Assembly (NCBI GenBank): GCA_015680685.1
Contig: MNCI01010443.1
Span: 1,832,235-1,896,234 of the forward strand
Source of the DNA: Gnetum montanum
Lineage: Eukaryota > Streptophyta > Gnetopsida > Gnetales > Gnetaceae
Direction of reading: 5' to 3'
DNA length: 64,000 bases
Position 1 is the stretch's first letter. Each line of letters begins with the position of its first letter. The position numbers and the translations under genes were made by a program. The notes under the pieces are model-generated. The model made no database searches, was not told the DNA's origin, and saw only the letters and a program-made list of their open reading frames with translations. Shown here one piece after another: positions 34,271 to 45,383 of the stretch.

Positions 34271-36133
34271 AAATTTACTACTAAAATGCTCTTAAGGCTT
34301 TTAAACACAAGTGCTTCTATGGAAAAATTTTAATAGAAATTTCTATCAGGCAACAAGAACAATAAGAGCAATCTAAAAATCCCAAAATTACTTGCCAAGG
34401 ATGATACTATCTAAACCACTAGCTAAATAATTTAAACAAAACAAAAAATAAAATACATAACTCACAAGACCATGACAAAGAGGCTGAATTCTTTTCTTTA
34501 GCAAGCCATCTCACAAGTAATCTTCTTTACAAATGCTCTTCTCAAGACCCAAAGTGTGTCTTCAAGTGAGAGCCCAAGTGCTAACTAGTAGCTTTTCCAA
34601 AGTATGATGTATCAAGTGTCTTTTTTCCAAAGTCTCTTTCCAAAGTCCTCTTTGAAGCCTTTTTATAGGTTTCAAAGGTAGTTACATATGCAAAAATATC
34701 TTACCTAACTTCTCTCCCAAGTGACTTGCCCAACAAGTTAGGGAGCATTAACTTAGGAGGTTAGGAAGTTAGGAGATAAATATTGCTTTTGAAACATAAT
34801 TCTAATAATTTCATATAATTGTTCACAATTATAGCTTTAATAACCTTTCATTTTTACTTGTTCTAAAATTTGAAGAATGCTTATTGAAGCTCTTAGTGAG
34901 TTTATAATCAAGGTGATAATATAATATCTACCTTGGCATAAATTTTGCTGGTACCTTAATCCTAAATATTTTATGTGCACTTGCACCCGAATGAAAATGG
35001 CTGGAAAAATTTAAATTCGAAACACCAAGCCCGAATGTGAAGGTGCTAGGCCTGGAACTACCATCGAATACTTTTAAAAAATCCTGCCCTGCCAGAAATC
35101 GTTAGCAACCACCACCGCGGAAGAAGGCCCTGCCGCTGCATCTGGCATCGTTGTTATGTAACGTTTGGTTGCTGGAGGAGAAAGATCTGGAAATAGAAAA
35201 AATGTATTGGACATATGGCCCTGGACATAGGGTTTCGGTTGCCTGGAACTGTTTTATTTTGCCCCAAATTCGCTTAGGGCTTGCTACGTTTTCATGTTCC
35301 TGCAGATCATTTTTTTTAATTCCTGCCATTGATTTCAGGGTTAAGGGCAAATGTATCATAGATCTTAGCATTAGAGAATTTGGCATCAGGTAAGGTAGGT
35401 TAAGAATGGGCCTGCAATGGCCATAAAAATCTTCACGCACTGCACGCGTTGTAGAACACATTGGCGTTGTTGGAGGCAGGCGGATCAATTGCATTTTATG
35501 GAAAAAATTTGAAATTGAAACGGTTTCTGCCTTGGAAGTGGCAATGCCCAAGCGAGTTCTTCTTCCACCTTGAATCTGCGTCCCTGCAAAAATTGTTTTT
35601 TTTGGCACAATGCAACCAGCAAAGACGCCGCTGATTTGGGGCCAAAAAGAACAGTTGATTCTACGCAAAAATGAAAGCCATTACAAGGAAAAGAAAACCT
35701 TACATTCCCCTACGTCGGTACCAACGTGATCCCTGTAAAAAAAATGGCATTCTCCGGGACTGTTTTCATTCATTTGCAGCAATTTCATCCGTTTTTCTCC
35801 CAATGCGTATAATGGCTAGAACTGTGTTTTTTTTTCAGTAAAAATATTATCCAAACCTTACAATGGTGACTTTGATATTTCTCATTGATGCATCCAAAGA
35901 CAAGATCGGCTGTTTTAGCTTTTCAACTCTTTTCAACCTTCCCTTTGCAAAGGAGCATAACTCTTGAAATTGGAAATACTATATCTTCATTTAACAATTT
36001 TCTACATGAAACCTCTAGTATAAAATATCAATAAGGCACAACCATCATATATATTTTTTCTTTGAATATCTTCTATGACTTATTCATATTTTATCACCTT
36101 TGCTGTTCCATGAAATGGCTAAATGTGCCAACA
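34271..36133 (-). repeat. 5' LTR of element C, partial
   Basis: Aligns with 25009-26882 with few differences. It ends GCCAACA at 36133, followed by GTAAG. The inner 870 bp are in the gap. A TATA box lies at 34660-34667 (minus). Confidence 0.92.
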
Positions 36134-36138
36134 GTAAG
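36134..36138. repeat. Target site duplication of element C, right copy
   Basis: GTAAG, identical to 24134-24138. Confidence 0.9.
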
Positions 36139-36690
36139 TTGAAATAAAAGTTAAAGATCTTCAAACAACAAATCAATTATTATTGTTAGAGCATTAGGCA
36201 ACATCTAGGAATCTAAAGAGAGTGTATGCTACAAGTTCAACAGCTAAGGCATGCAAACAATAGGTAATCCCCAAAGAAGAAGAATTGAAGGCCTATTAGG
36301 TAGAATTGGAACTGTTATGAAAGGAAATGAAAACACTTAAGATATTGATGAAGCAACAACAACAAGAAATACTATCTTTAAAATCCTGTTATAATGTACC
36401 AAAAGCTTAAGTACTTTCTTCTTTTATTGATGAATTAGCATATGATCCCATTCCCATTCCCCTTTCTAATATTGAAGTTCCACTTGAAACTTATGAACCT
36501 CTAATTGCCTTTTAATCAACTATTATCACAAAGAAATGGAGTCCACTCTACCCATTCCACAAATTGATACTCCATAATATACACTTTTTCATTTTAAAGT
36601 TAATAAAAAGTAATGGTTTCTTGTGTTCACTTTGTGCTACATGTTTATTATTTCTATGAATTCGTGAGTTCCATTAATTCTTAAAAATAT
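36139..36690 (+). pseudogene. Coiled-coil protein gene remnant, right part
   Basis: Continues the fragment at 23772-24133 across element C. Readable pieces include VIPKEEELKAY, KEMKTLKILMKQQQQEIL and SFIDELAYDPIPIPLSNIEV, with stops between them. The Lys/Glu/Gln richness suggests a coiled coil and then a Pro-rich tail. The family is not known. The last 150 bases before D are AT-rich without a signal. Confidence 0.35.
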
Positions 36691-36695
36691 ATATT
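36691..36695. repeat. Target site duplication of element D, left copy (imperfect)
   Basis: ATATT here against ATAAT at 63184-63188, one mismatch. Confidence 0.55.
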
Positions 36696-37559
36696 TTATG
36701 AATCGTGGTTTGCCAAGCCTCGATATTGGATAATTGATATCGAGTATGCAATATCAAAGCTTGGATAATGATATTGAATACATGATATTGTGATTCTTGT
36801 GTCAGCTTATAAATATAGCACTCAGGCACACAGGAAAGGGAGTCTTGGTAAGTTTCAAGGTCAAGTCTCTTTGTCAGTTTTTAGTTAGTTTTCAGTTCCT
36901 TTTCCAAGTGCATTCCCACAGTGTGATGCTTGTAATTGTATAGAACCTTTGTTCGAGTGTGACATACTTGGACACATACAAAATAAGTAGTAAAGATTGA
37001 GATTACTCCATCATTGCAACATTCACTTAGTTTAAATTGTTTAATTGTTAATTATTATTTATTTTTTTCTTAGTTAATATTTCTTTATCATCATTCACGA
37101 TTCCTATTGTTAATGTGGAGTGAATACATCTTAATCACAAACATTTAAAGTGTAAATACTTGGTAACCTAGTAGTGAATCTAGTAGTGCTCAAGTAATGC
37201 ATGCTTGGTAGTCCCATAAGTAGTACATGAGGTCCAAGATGTCTATAGATGATTATGGATGAATGCTCATCACACTTAGGTTAGCTTAAATTTTACTTCA
37301 TATCGCTTATTAGCTTAATCAAGATTATTTCTCATTATCTCTAGGAGTAGCCTAGTGTTAGAAATTACATCATACACCTCACTCTAGACTAAACCATATG
37401 TGACAAAGCAAATACTAGTCTAGGTGGGAAGATAGTGAACTACGATCAACGTGTGACTATCTAAGTGCCACAACTAGTCTGTCTATGAAGTTTGACCAGA
37501 TCATGTGTACACACTTATATTCATATGGTTGAACGTAGGGGATACCTTGTTGCTCATCA
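36696..37559 (+). repeat. 5' LTR of element D
   Basis: 864 bp, ending GCTCATCA. Its first bases read TTATGAATC where the 3' LTR has TGATGAATC. U3 is very short (about 110 bp before TATAAATA at 36808-36815) and holds repeated GATATTG or GATATCG motifs. TGATGA and TCATCA form the inverted ends. Confidence 0.88.
36808..36815 (+). promoter_or_regulatory. TATA box of the D LTR
   Basis: TATAAATA in the context GTCAGCTTATAAATATAGCA; conserved at 62432-62439 in the 3' LTR. Repeated GATATT motifs lie just upstream. Confidence 0.65.
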
Positions 37560-37560
37560 T

Positions 37561-37578
37561 TGGCACCATTGCCGAGGA
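37561..37578 (+). other. Primer binding site of element D
   Basis: TGGCACCATTGCCGAGGA begins two bases after the LTR end. It differs from the tRNA-Asp complement TGGCGCCGTTGCCGGGGA at three transition sites. Confidence 0.8.
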
Positions 37579-37694
37579 TGGTGCTAGTTATCTAGATTAT
37601 TTATATCATATAAGATTGATGTAATAAGGTATTAACAATATATCTTTCAGAAAAAAGAAATTAAATTCAATTGAGTCACACACAATTCATGACA

Positions 37695-39250
37695 ATGTCT
37701 CTCTCACAAGATAACAATAATGCAACATCTAGCAAGATAATTCATTGGAGAACTAATGCAATTTATGACAATGAAGAAGTTTGAAGTACTCAATCTTATG
37801 CAGGAGTTTCATATGTTCATGGACACCCCAACAATACTCAAGGACTATTTTCATTTAACTCAGACACCTTTAGTGAGGATGGGACATCCCATAGAAAGAG
37901 GGGGCCTGTAAGGCCTAGGACCTTCTCAATGGTTAGCAAGAGTACATAAGGGGATGATTGGAAGACTTACAAAAGTATGAAAAATATTCTAGTTCTCTCT
38001 CTTCCTTTGCCCCTTCAATGTTAGGTTGTGACACAGATGACTATTTCTCAAGGGGTTAGTGTAGAAATAAAAATCGAACCCATGGGCAAAGTTAGGAACG
38101 TCAACATGAACAAAGATAACATCATACCAACTCACAAATTCATAACCTACTTAGTGATGATGAACAACTGCCGGCCACTAAGAGCCTAATGCATATACAA
38201 GAGGCTATTTGAATATCTTACAAGCATTGTAAGGAAATCCATCTACCCAAACTTGATTTAAACAACTTTCCCAAGTCCTTAGGAGGCTACGATTTAGATC
38301 TGCAACACCATTTACAAGCCTTCTACTATGTCTATGTATTGAACAACATTGATAATGAGTGGAAAAGATGTAAGCTCTTTCCTATGACACTCGTTGGCCA
38401 AGAAAAAGTATGGTATAGGTCTTTAAAACCAAAATCAATTCACCATTGGCTAACAATGGTAGAACTCTTTAATGAAAGATATCAAACCTATGCAAGAGTG
38501 TCAACCTTGAGGAGGCAAATCCAAGAGTGGAAGTAAGGGCAACATGAACCCTTGGACATGGCCTTAGAAAGATATTAGTCATTATTAAATAATTGCCTAG
38601 GCCATGGGTTATCTAAGGAAAGGCTAATGTATCACATCATGGATGGGCTCTGTAATGAAACAAGGAAGATCCTAGGGATGTATGCACTAGGTCAATTGTA
38701 TGAACTACAATCCCACCAATTTCAAGAGCTTATTAAGGGGGTAGAAAAAGAAGGAGGGATAGACAAATGGGAGAATGTTGAAAGATCACAATAGGACCAA
38801 AATTTTAAAGTAATGAAGGTCCATAATCATGAGGAGGAAAAATCAACTCACTATGAGGAGGTGGAATCATCTTCATCTTTGACAATATTAAAATCACTAA
38901 ATGAAATTGAGGCAAACATTAATAAGATGATGGAATGGGTACATGAAAAATGTGGAGAATATGCAAATATTATTAGAGGTAAAACCATGCATGATCACTT
39001 TGACACCCAAAACAAATAGAGGGTTCCAAATCAAGGAATAGGATAGAGCACCATTTGACAACAAGAAAAGAGGACTGAAGGAAATAAGGATAGGGGCCCA
39101 ACTACAAATCAGAAATATCAATGAAATGTTTGCCTGTACAATCACCCCAAAGAACAATGCCCAATCTTGTCACATCTACATGAACATTGGGGAAGAATTC
39201 TACATCCAAATTTTTTATAGAAGTATTGTGTTCAACCGTAGTGGAAAAAT
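37695..39250 (+). pseudogene. gag: gag of element D, broken
   Basis: Starts at the ATG at 37695 (MSLSQDNNNATSSK). The capsid part is at 38330-38760: NNIDNEWKRCKLFPMTLVGQ, VWYRSLKPKSIHHWLTMVEL and CNETRKILGMYALGQLYEL, matching A. A Glu/Ser-rich part follows at 38810-39020. A zinc-knuckle remnant (CLYNHPKEQC) lies near 39133. Many stops break it. Right after it the sequence jumps to the post-integrase motif at the E insertion point, so protease and pol are missing. Confidence 0.75.
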
Positions 39251-39258
39251 CCCCAGTC

Positions 39259-39263
39259 ATGGG
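39259..39263. repeat. Target site duplication of element E, left copy
   Basis: ATGGG, identical to 56503-56507. The restored target reads CCAGTCATGGGGGAGACC, the polypurine-like motif of the family. Confidence 0.93.
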
Positions 39264-39409
39264 TGAAACACCACAAAAATTTTGAGTTTGGCACTTGTCC
39301 AGCAAGAAGTAGGTCCCCATGACCCTCAGACGACTTTGGCTACATTTGAAGTCACACATGGCAATTTTGAGGATCGAAACACTTGGTTTTTACCAAGTGT
39401 TGTGCCAGC

Positions 39410-39640
39410 GTCTACGCCCAGCATGTACGCCCAGCGTATACGCCCGACGCCCAGCATACGCCTCATGTACGCTCAGTAGGTGCAACAGGAGCAAGAAGAA
39501 GCACGTCGACATCCATCAGCGTATACGCCCAGTGTATACGCTAGCGTCCATCAGCGTATATGCCCCAGCGTATACGCCCAGCGTCCACCAAAGTTCACAC
39601 GCCCAGCAAGTCCAGCGTATACGCCCAGCGTATACCATAT
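39410..39640 (+). repeat. GCGTATACGC array in the 5' LTR U3
   Basis: Units such as CAGCGTATACGCC and CCAGTGTATACGC recur irregularly just upstream of the TATA box. The core GCGTATACGC is a 10-bp palindrome. Also present in the 3' LTR (55410-55675) and in TE-1 (5365-5735). Confidence 0.75.
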
Positions 39641-39710
39641 TTCTAAATTGTACGCACCCGGTCGACACGCCATGTGTCTCCCAACCTGATTTTCCCGGTA
39701 AAACCCCACC

Positions 39711-39718
39711 TATAAAAA
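39711..39718 (+). promoter_or_regulatory. TATA box of the E 5' LTR
   Basis: TATAAAAA in CCCACCTATAAAAAGCCC. The 3' LTR has the same at 55747-55754. About 40 bp upstream the 3' LTR and TE-1 have CACGTGTC, a G-box-like core; this copy has CATGTGTC. Confidence 0.7.
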
Positions 39719-40017
39719 GCCCAGTTTTCCACGTATTCGGGGCTGGCAAAAATTTACGAGAGCAGACCCCAGAGCAATTACGCTGCAAACCAAAACCTCT
39801 TACACTTACGCTGGAAGTTCTGTACGTCGAGCACAGTCTCTACGCTCCGCCTACCGTGCGAACCAGCCGCATCCCTGCACCCACCGGGGCTTTACGTCCG
39901 CCTTGTGTTCAGCCACAACTGCGTTAAACTAGTGCACTACATTTCCACTTCATAATACAGTTTACAGTTTAGAGTTTCCAACTTACAGTTTACGCTGACT
40001 TCTTGCATGTATTTCTG

Positions 40018-40330
40018 CTTGCGTTCGTTTACATTTACGCTCTGTTTACGCCGTTTATGCCCTGTTTACGCCTGTTTACGCTTTACGCCCTGTTTACGTC
40101 TGTTTACGCTTTACGCCCTGTTTACGCCCTGTTTACACTTTACGCCCTGTTTACGGCATGTTTACGCTTTATGCCCAGTTTACGCCCTGTTTACGCTGCG
40201 TTCAGGTTTACGATTAGTTTACGCTGCGTATATCAGTTTACGCTGTTTACGCTGTTACGCCATCTACATTTTGTTTACGCCCTGTTTTCACTGTTCGCTC
40301 CGTTTTACGCCCGCTACACTGTTTATGCAT
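40018..40330 (+). repeat. TTTACGC repeats in R-U5 of the 5' LTR
   Basis: Many copies of TTTACGC and GCCCTGTTTACGC in a row. Matching arrays are at 56048-56310 and, shorter, at 6118-6240. The frames open across them are products of the repeat and not genes. Confidence 0.75.
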
Positions 40331-40525
40331 AACCCAGTGTATAACACTTCGGTGACGCTCGGGGAAATCCTTGTCTGATCCGCGTGTGGACCACCCAAGG
40401 TACTCTACCTTCGTGCATTCCAGCTCACCCTCAGGCGAAGGTAGGGTCATCTATGCTCGTCCTGCGATCCCACGATCTTCGTTTCTCCTTCCAGCTGGGG
40501 ATCGACGATTTCAGGCAGTATAGAA

Positions 40526-40544
40526 ATTGGCGCTAGAAGGAGGG
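40526..40544 (+). other. Primer binding site of element E
   Basis: TTGGCGCTAGAAGGAGGGC begins within a few bases of the LTR end. The TGGCGC start fits the CCA end of a tRNA. I do not assign the tRNA. Confidence 0.55.
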
Positions 40545-40846
40545 CCTCCACTTAAACAAATTGACTGTACGCTCCTCAGCATCTACGCTCATCAGCGTTT
40601 TCGCTACCCTATTCAAACCCCTGACTCTCAGCGTCTACGCTCTCAACCTTCCAGCGTCTACGCTGCACTTACCCCAGCGTCTACGCTGCCCGCAGACCAG
40701 TGTCTACGCTGCACACTTAGCGTCTACGCTGCATACTTAGCTTCTACGCTGCCCGCAGACCAGCGTCTACGCTGCACACTTACGCTGTAGATTCGTCTAC
40801 GCCGGCCACATACACTCAAACCGTTTTACATACACGATCTATCATC
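40545..40846 (+). repeat. Leader of element E with GCGTCTACGCTGC repeats
   Basis: Units of CAGCGTCTACGCTGC or similar fill 40565-40800 of the untranslated leader before the gag start. They are related to the LTR arrays by the shared TACGC core. The leader of TE-1 lacks such an array. Confidence 0.7.
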
Positions 40847-43800
40847 ATGAATCCCGTAAACACCACTGCTGCCACTACCCAAAACATTAACATATTAGAC
40901 ACTACAGCTGCCCAGCAGTCTATCACACCACATTTGGGAGGGCAATCCACAATGGGGCCCCGTCGGTCTTTGAGGTTACAAGGGAGAGATCCAGCCGCTA
41001 ACGTTATAACCCAGGACGAGTATAACTTCATCTGCATTAAGATACAAGCCGGCCTGGCAGTGGATCAGGCTGAAATGGAGGTAAAGAGACAATTCGAACT
41101 CTTTTACAGGGGAGGACACGAGTTCATCCCTTCCCCATATGACGTAATCCCCACTCCAGAATAATTCTCGGAGCTCTTTACTCAGCTCCTTCTACACAGG
41201 AGCCAGTCATTGGACCAACCCGCACTAGAGCCTCAGCCTGAGGAAGAAGATGAGTTCGCTGCCCAATCTGAGCAGGGAGACTCATACCACACCTTGAGCC
41301 CCCAAGCACAGATGAACCCCATTTTTCATCCTGGGACAGGGGAATTCTTGCCCGTACAACGCCCTAGATTCACCCAGGTTCAAATGCCACCACCGGAAAC
41401 ACTAGCACTCGTACACATTCCGCTCCCGAGTGATCCCCAACCTCACACCTTCCCTCTAACAGTCACCCCTAATGCAGCTGCGGGCCCATCCTCACAAGCA
41501 TCGCCTCCTCATGATGGCATGGGACCAACGTTCCCACCTCGCATAATTGGGATGCCACATGTGATCCCTGCATCTACATCAGCTCACTTCATACCCCATA
41601 TCCAGACGCATACAGCTCCCCAAGCAGCCCCAGCCCAACAGGGAGTCCCCGCATACAACGTAGCGGGGCAGTGGCCAGCAAGTGGGGCGTCATCACATCA
41701 AATTCCCCATCACCACGTCCCGTCCCACGCAATCCCCCCGATCAATGCTCCTCAAGCACAGCCCCAGCTGCAGCAACAACAACAACCACAACATTTTCCT
41801 TTTAACATCTCAGCCTTAGCACCGCCCGCCGTTAACTACCCACAGGCACAACCGCTGGTCACCCAGTCTTCGGCTTTTCAACCTGTGACCCAGCAATCTA
41901 GCTGGTATGCAGCTCCGCACCCCCAGCCTGTAGCTTCACCGAGCGCCCAAGATTGGGCGGACGCTAAAAAACTGATGCAGGAATTAATAGATGAGGTAAA
42001 GCGCCTCAAAACTATCGCTGATGGAGAGCTGAAAGTAGTAGATTTCTACAAAGATGACCCTATCAGCTCCTCTGTCCCGCCATTGAATTTGCCCAAGGGT
42101 GTCCCCCTCCCAACGCTGACTATGTATAATGGGAAGATAGACCCCAACGCCCACCTCATCACGTTCAGATTAGAGTGCGCACTCCTTTAGGCATGGCCCC
42201 ACTCAATACTATGAGTATTCCCCATGTTCCTCGCCGGAAGGGCACTCGACTGGTACCGAGCCTTGTCCAGGAATTCCATCCTTTCCCTGGACGATCTTCT
42301 ACGTCAGTTTGTGACCAGGTTCAAGTATAACTTGAAACCCGAAGCAACACTGGATAGCCTCATGCAGATCAAGCAAGCACCACTCGAACCGGTGCAGAAG
42401 TTCATTCAGAGATGGAGCGCAGCTCTCAACGAGTTGCACGACCCAATCTCTCCAACATATCTGCTCACGATACTGAAAGGGGCTGTTAATGACTTCTTCA
42501 AGTCCAAATTGTATTACCTCAATGTGCGCGATCTGAATCAAGCATTTGAACAAATCAAAAACATAGAGGAAGCTGCTCAAAACAGCAATGACCCTGCATA
42601 CCTGGCCTTCAGAAGCCAACACACTAAAAAAGACAAAAAAAAGGCCAAGGCGACTATAGTAGCAATAGCGAGGGCACAGCAAAGAAACACCACACATCAA
42701 TACAAACCACCTGTTCCCCCCACTAACTACTATCAGCCCACTCCCACAACGGCCCCAGAATCGTCATCACAAAACCTGACGAACCGTACGTGTAACTTCG
42801 AGAGGAAGGAACCCTATCAGTACACGCCTTTACCGATGAAGCCATCCCAGCTCTTTGATCAACTCTTAAATGCTGGATTGATGCAACACAAGCAATTGTC
42901 CCAGGCAGCTATCCAAAGACATGATCGGTTCTGTCAACTTGTACAGAACCCAAGCCTGGCAACGCCGGATGAGCCGCCCGTGCCCAAAGGATTTAGGATG
43001 GATCGCTTCTGTGACTATCACCAATGCAACGGGCATGGAACGGATTACTGCTTCACCCTAAAGCAGGACATCCAGAGGATGATTGATGATGGTAAGATCA
43101 CTTTTGACGGGGCTAACCCCATCCAACCACAAAACCAGACCATGGTGGTGAATAAAGACCCCCTGAACGCTAAAGAGACACCGTACGTAATTACCTCAAT
43201 CTATTGTGATGATGACTCCAGCACACCCCGCATTAACACCATCTATCCCGAAAACAATCAAGAAACATCTAACAAACCATTCGTGGTTCAGATCCCTCCC
43301 GTTAACTCTGCATCTCAATCACCTCACGCCCCGCAGCGGCCATTCGTAATCCGAGTGCCCTCCACCATACCCACCTCTAACATCATGACACGCCAACAAC
43401 CATACGTAGTGCGCATCCCTCCGGCTAACCCTGCAGGTACACCAACCCTTCACGCCCAGCCTACCCCTTTCGTAGTCTGAGTACCACCTGCCATTGCAAT
43501 GACAGAGGCCCAGCCTCCGCCAAGACCAACCCCGTACGTCGTTAGGCTACCTGCGCAAACTCCTGCCCAATCGTACCCGTAGCCCCGCCCTACTCCCTAC
43601 GTCGTAAAGGTTTCCGGGCAATCCCAGACTCCGAGGCCAACTCCATCTCTGCGTAACATACGAGAACGCCTGGTAGATAGGCTTACGCAAGAACGCTTGG
43701 AGAAAGAGCGCCAACGGCTAGCTCTAGGGCCACCTAAGCCCACTCCCCTCAACTCTGTACCCCTGTCATCGTCTAATGATCAACCAAGCATAGGCAATGA

Positions 43801-44938
43801 AGGTGAGTCGTCTGAAAAACACGAATCATCTAAAACGACAGCTCCAAAAAATGACAAGCCAACAAAACGAGAGATAAAACTGTTGGGTCCGATGGATCCA
43901 GTCAGCACCGATGGAAACACCCCCAACAGTGAAAAATTCGCAGCCGCCTTGACACAAGTCACACAGGCATTAAAACAAAAGAACACTTCACTGAGCTTGT
44001 ATGACTTAGTCCTAACATCTCAAACACATCGGGAAGCTCTAGTGCACATGTTAACGTCAGTCCCGGTAAGCGAGGACTTACCCCCAAACGAACCCTCCAT
44101 CCATGCAGTGATGTTCTCGCCTCATGGGACTACTCCCAAACCTCTAAGCTTTCATGATGACAACATCAAGGTGGATAAGAAAACAAAGGAGGTAACAACA
44201 GCCCCCATGTTCATAACAATCTGTATAAACCGGTTTAAAATACATAGGGTCCATGTAGATGATGGAGCTGCGACAAACGTTGTGCCATACCACATCATTG
44301 AACAACTAGGACTTACTGAACTAATTAAACCAACCACGACAATATGTTTGAAGTCATTCAGTGGGTCACGCGTAATGGTGAAAGGCACAATAACCTTAGA
44401 CTTCATAGCGGGAGATCAATTCCCAACGTCTGCCGATTTCCTAGTAGTGGATGAGATGCCGGGGTTCAACCTAATATTGGGAAGACCCTGGTTAGCCCAA
44501 CTAAGAGCTGTCTCTTCCCCCATACATCAAGAAATTCACCTACCTTATGAAGGCGGAGAAATCGTCATACACGGTGAAGCGGCTACTCCTATTATCTCAT
44601 CGCATATGGACACGGACCAAGGCTCGGAAGTCGAACTTGAAAAACCTAGCCAAAATAACGAGAATCCGCAACCATCTGTAAGCAGAAAATCTTCCGACAT
44701 GGAACAAAAGCCTCCTCAAATAGAAACGCCTGTGCCTCCTCAAGTAGAAGCTAATATAGAGCTCTCTACGGACACTGAAATATCTGAAAACGCTAACACA
44801 AAAGACATTCCATCAGAAGTCCCTTGGGCTGAATTACCGTTTAATGTAATCAGTGAAGGGGACGCTGAATACCGGATCATACCTATTGAAACATCGTCTA
44901 ACATTAAAACGAAAAAAATCAAAAAATTACTGAAATGA
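40847..44938 (+). pseudogene. gag-pro: gag-protease of element E
   Basis: One frame of 1364 codons starting at ATG 40847, with five in-frame stops: TAA 41162, TAG 42188, TGA 42212, TGA 43478 and TAG 43580. There is no frameshift. TE-1 has Gln and Arg at the 42188 and 42212 sites, so these two come from CAG and CGA by C-to-T. The Gln/Pro/His-rich N-terminal half is followed by the capsid (codons about 400-570; DDPISSSVPPLNLPKG, LRQFVTRFKYNLKPEATLDS), a CX2HX4HX4C knuckle at about codon 722 (43010), a row of (F/Y)VV(R/Q/K)(V/I)P motifs (43273-43615), a Glu/Pro/Ser-rich stretch, and the protease with DDGA at 44258-44269 and FNLILGRPWLAQ. A charged tail follows the protease. It encodes the particle protein and the enzyme that cuts it. 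Confidence 0.9.
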
Positions 44939-45383
44939 TACTATCACTCTTAGTCTGAAATGACGTAAAACTATAAAAAGTCCGAAATGACATTAAACTA
45001 TCATGTTCGCAAAGACATAAAACTAGCCACGATCAGCAATGATCGGTTGACCGAGAAATCTATCTGCGTCCTCTAAAACATTTCTTGATTACGGAAGGGG
45101 CCCGAAATGGCCATAAACTACGCATGGGGGCCCGAAATGGCCATAAACTAGTACTTACTTTTCGTTTTACTTTTATAATCACATTTCCGTAATACACTTA
45201 AAACGGAAAATAAACCAAAATATTTTTACATCTCTATATCATGTTAAACTCAAAATCAACAAAAAAATATATATATAGTTATACATACAATCAACCGTTT
45301 CTGTTCATTCCACAATCTTCAAGTTACAGTTCCAGTATAAATCTGAGTCGAAAAACAACAAAATAAAAAAAAGGGCTAAACTG
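44939..45383. other. Spacer between the convergent gag-protease and antisense gene ends
   Basis: Non-coding. 44940-45150 has loose repeats such as CCGAAATGACATTAAACTAT and GGGGGCCCGAAATGGCCATAAACTA (twice in a row, 45099-45150). The rest is AT-rich with a TATATATATA stretch near 45270. It would hold the 3' end of the antisense transcript. Confidence 0.6.

Larger units (their letters stand above)
24139..36133 (-). mobile_element. Element C: long-LTR Ty3/gypsy element with RNase H before RT
   Basis: A minus-strand element with 2744-bp LTRs that begin TGTTGGC and end GCCAACA, a perfect 7-bp inverted pair, and a GTAAG duplication. On the minus strand the order is 5' LTR (partly in the gap), gag, protease, an RNase H domain, RT, a second RNase H, integrase, a short extra frame, a polypurine tract and the 3' LTR. 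From gag to RT one reading frame is kept with a few stops; one frameshift lies near 29780-30000. The two LTRs differ at only a small fraction of positions, so the insertion looks fairly recent. Confidence 0.9.
39264..40522 (+). repeat. 5' LTR of element E
   Basis: 1259 bp, starting TGAAACACC and ending GGCAGTATA; the 3' LTR ends GGCGGTACA, so the final CA is mutated to TA here. U3 has the GCGTATACGCC array (39410-39640) and TATA at 39711-39718. R-U5 has TTTACGC or TTTACGCCCTG repeats (40018-40330). Confidence 0.93.

Noticed and set aside
33532-34308. Long frame of unknown residues
   Set aside because: It is the N gap.
36699-36700. LTR start of D at the TG at 36699 with duplication TTTTA
   Set aside because: The right flank is ATAAT, so no match. 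Starting three bases earlier gives the TGATGA/TCATCA ends of this family, equal LTR lengths and a near match ATATT/ATAAT.
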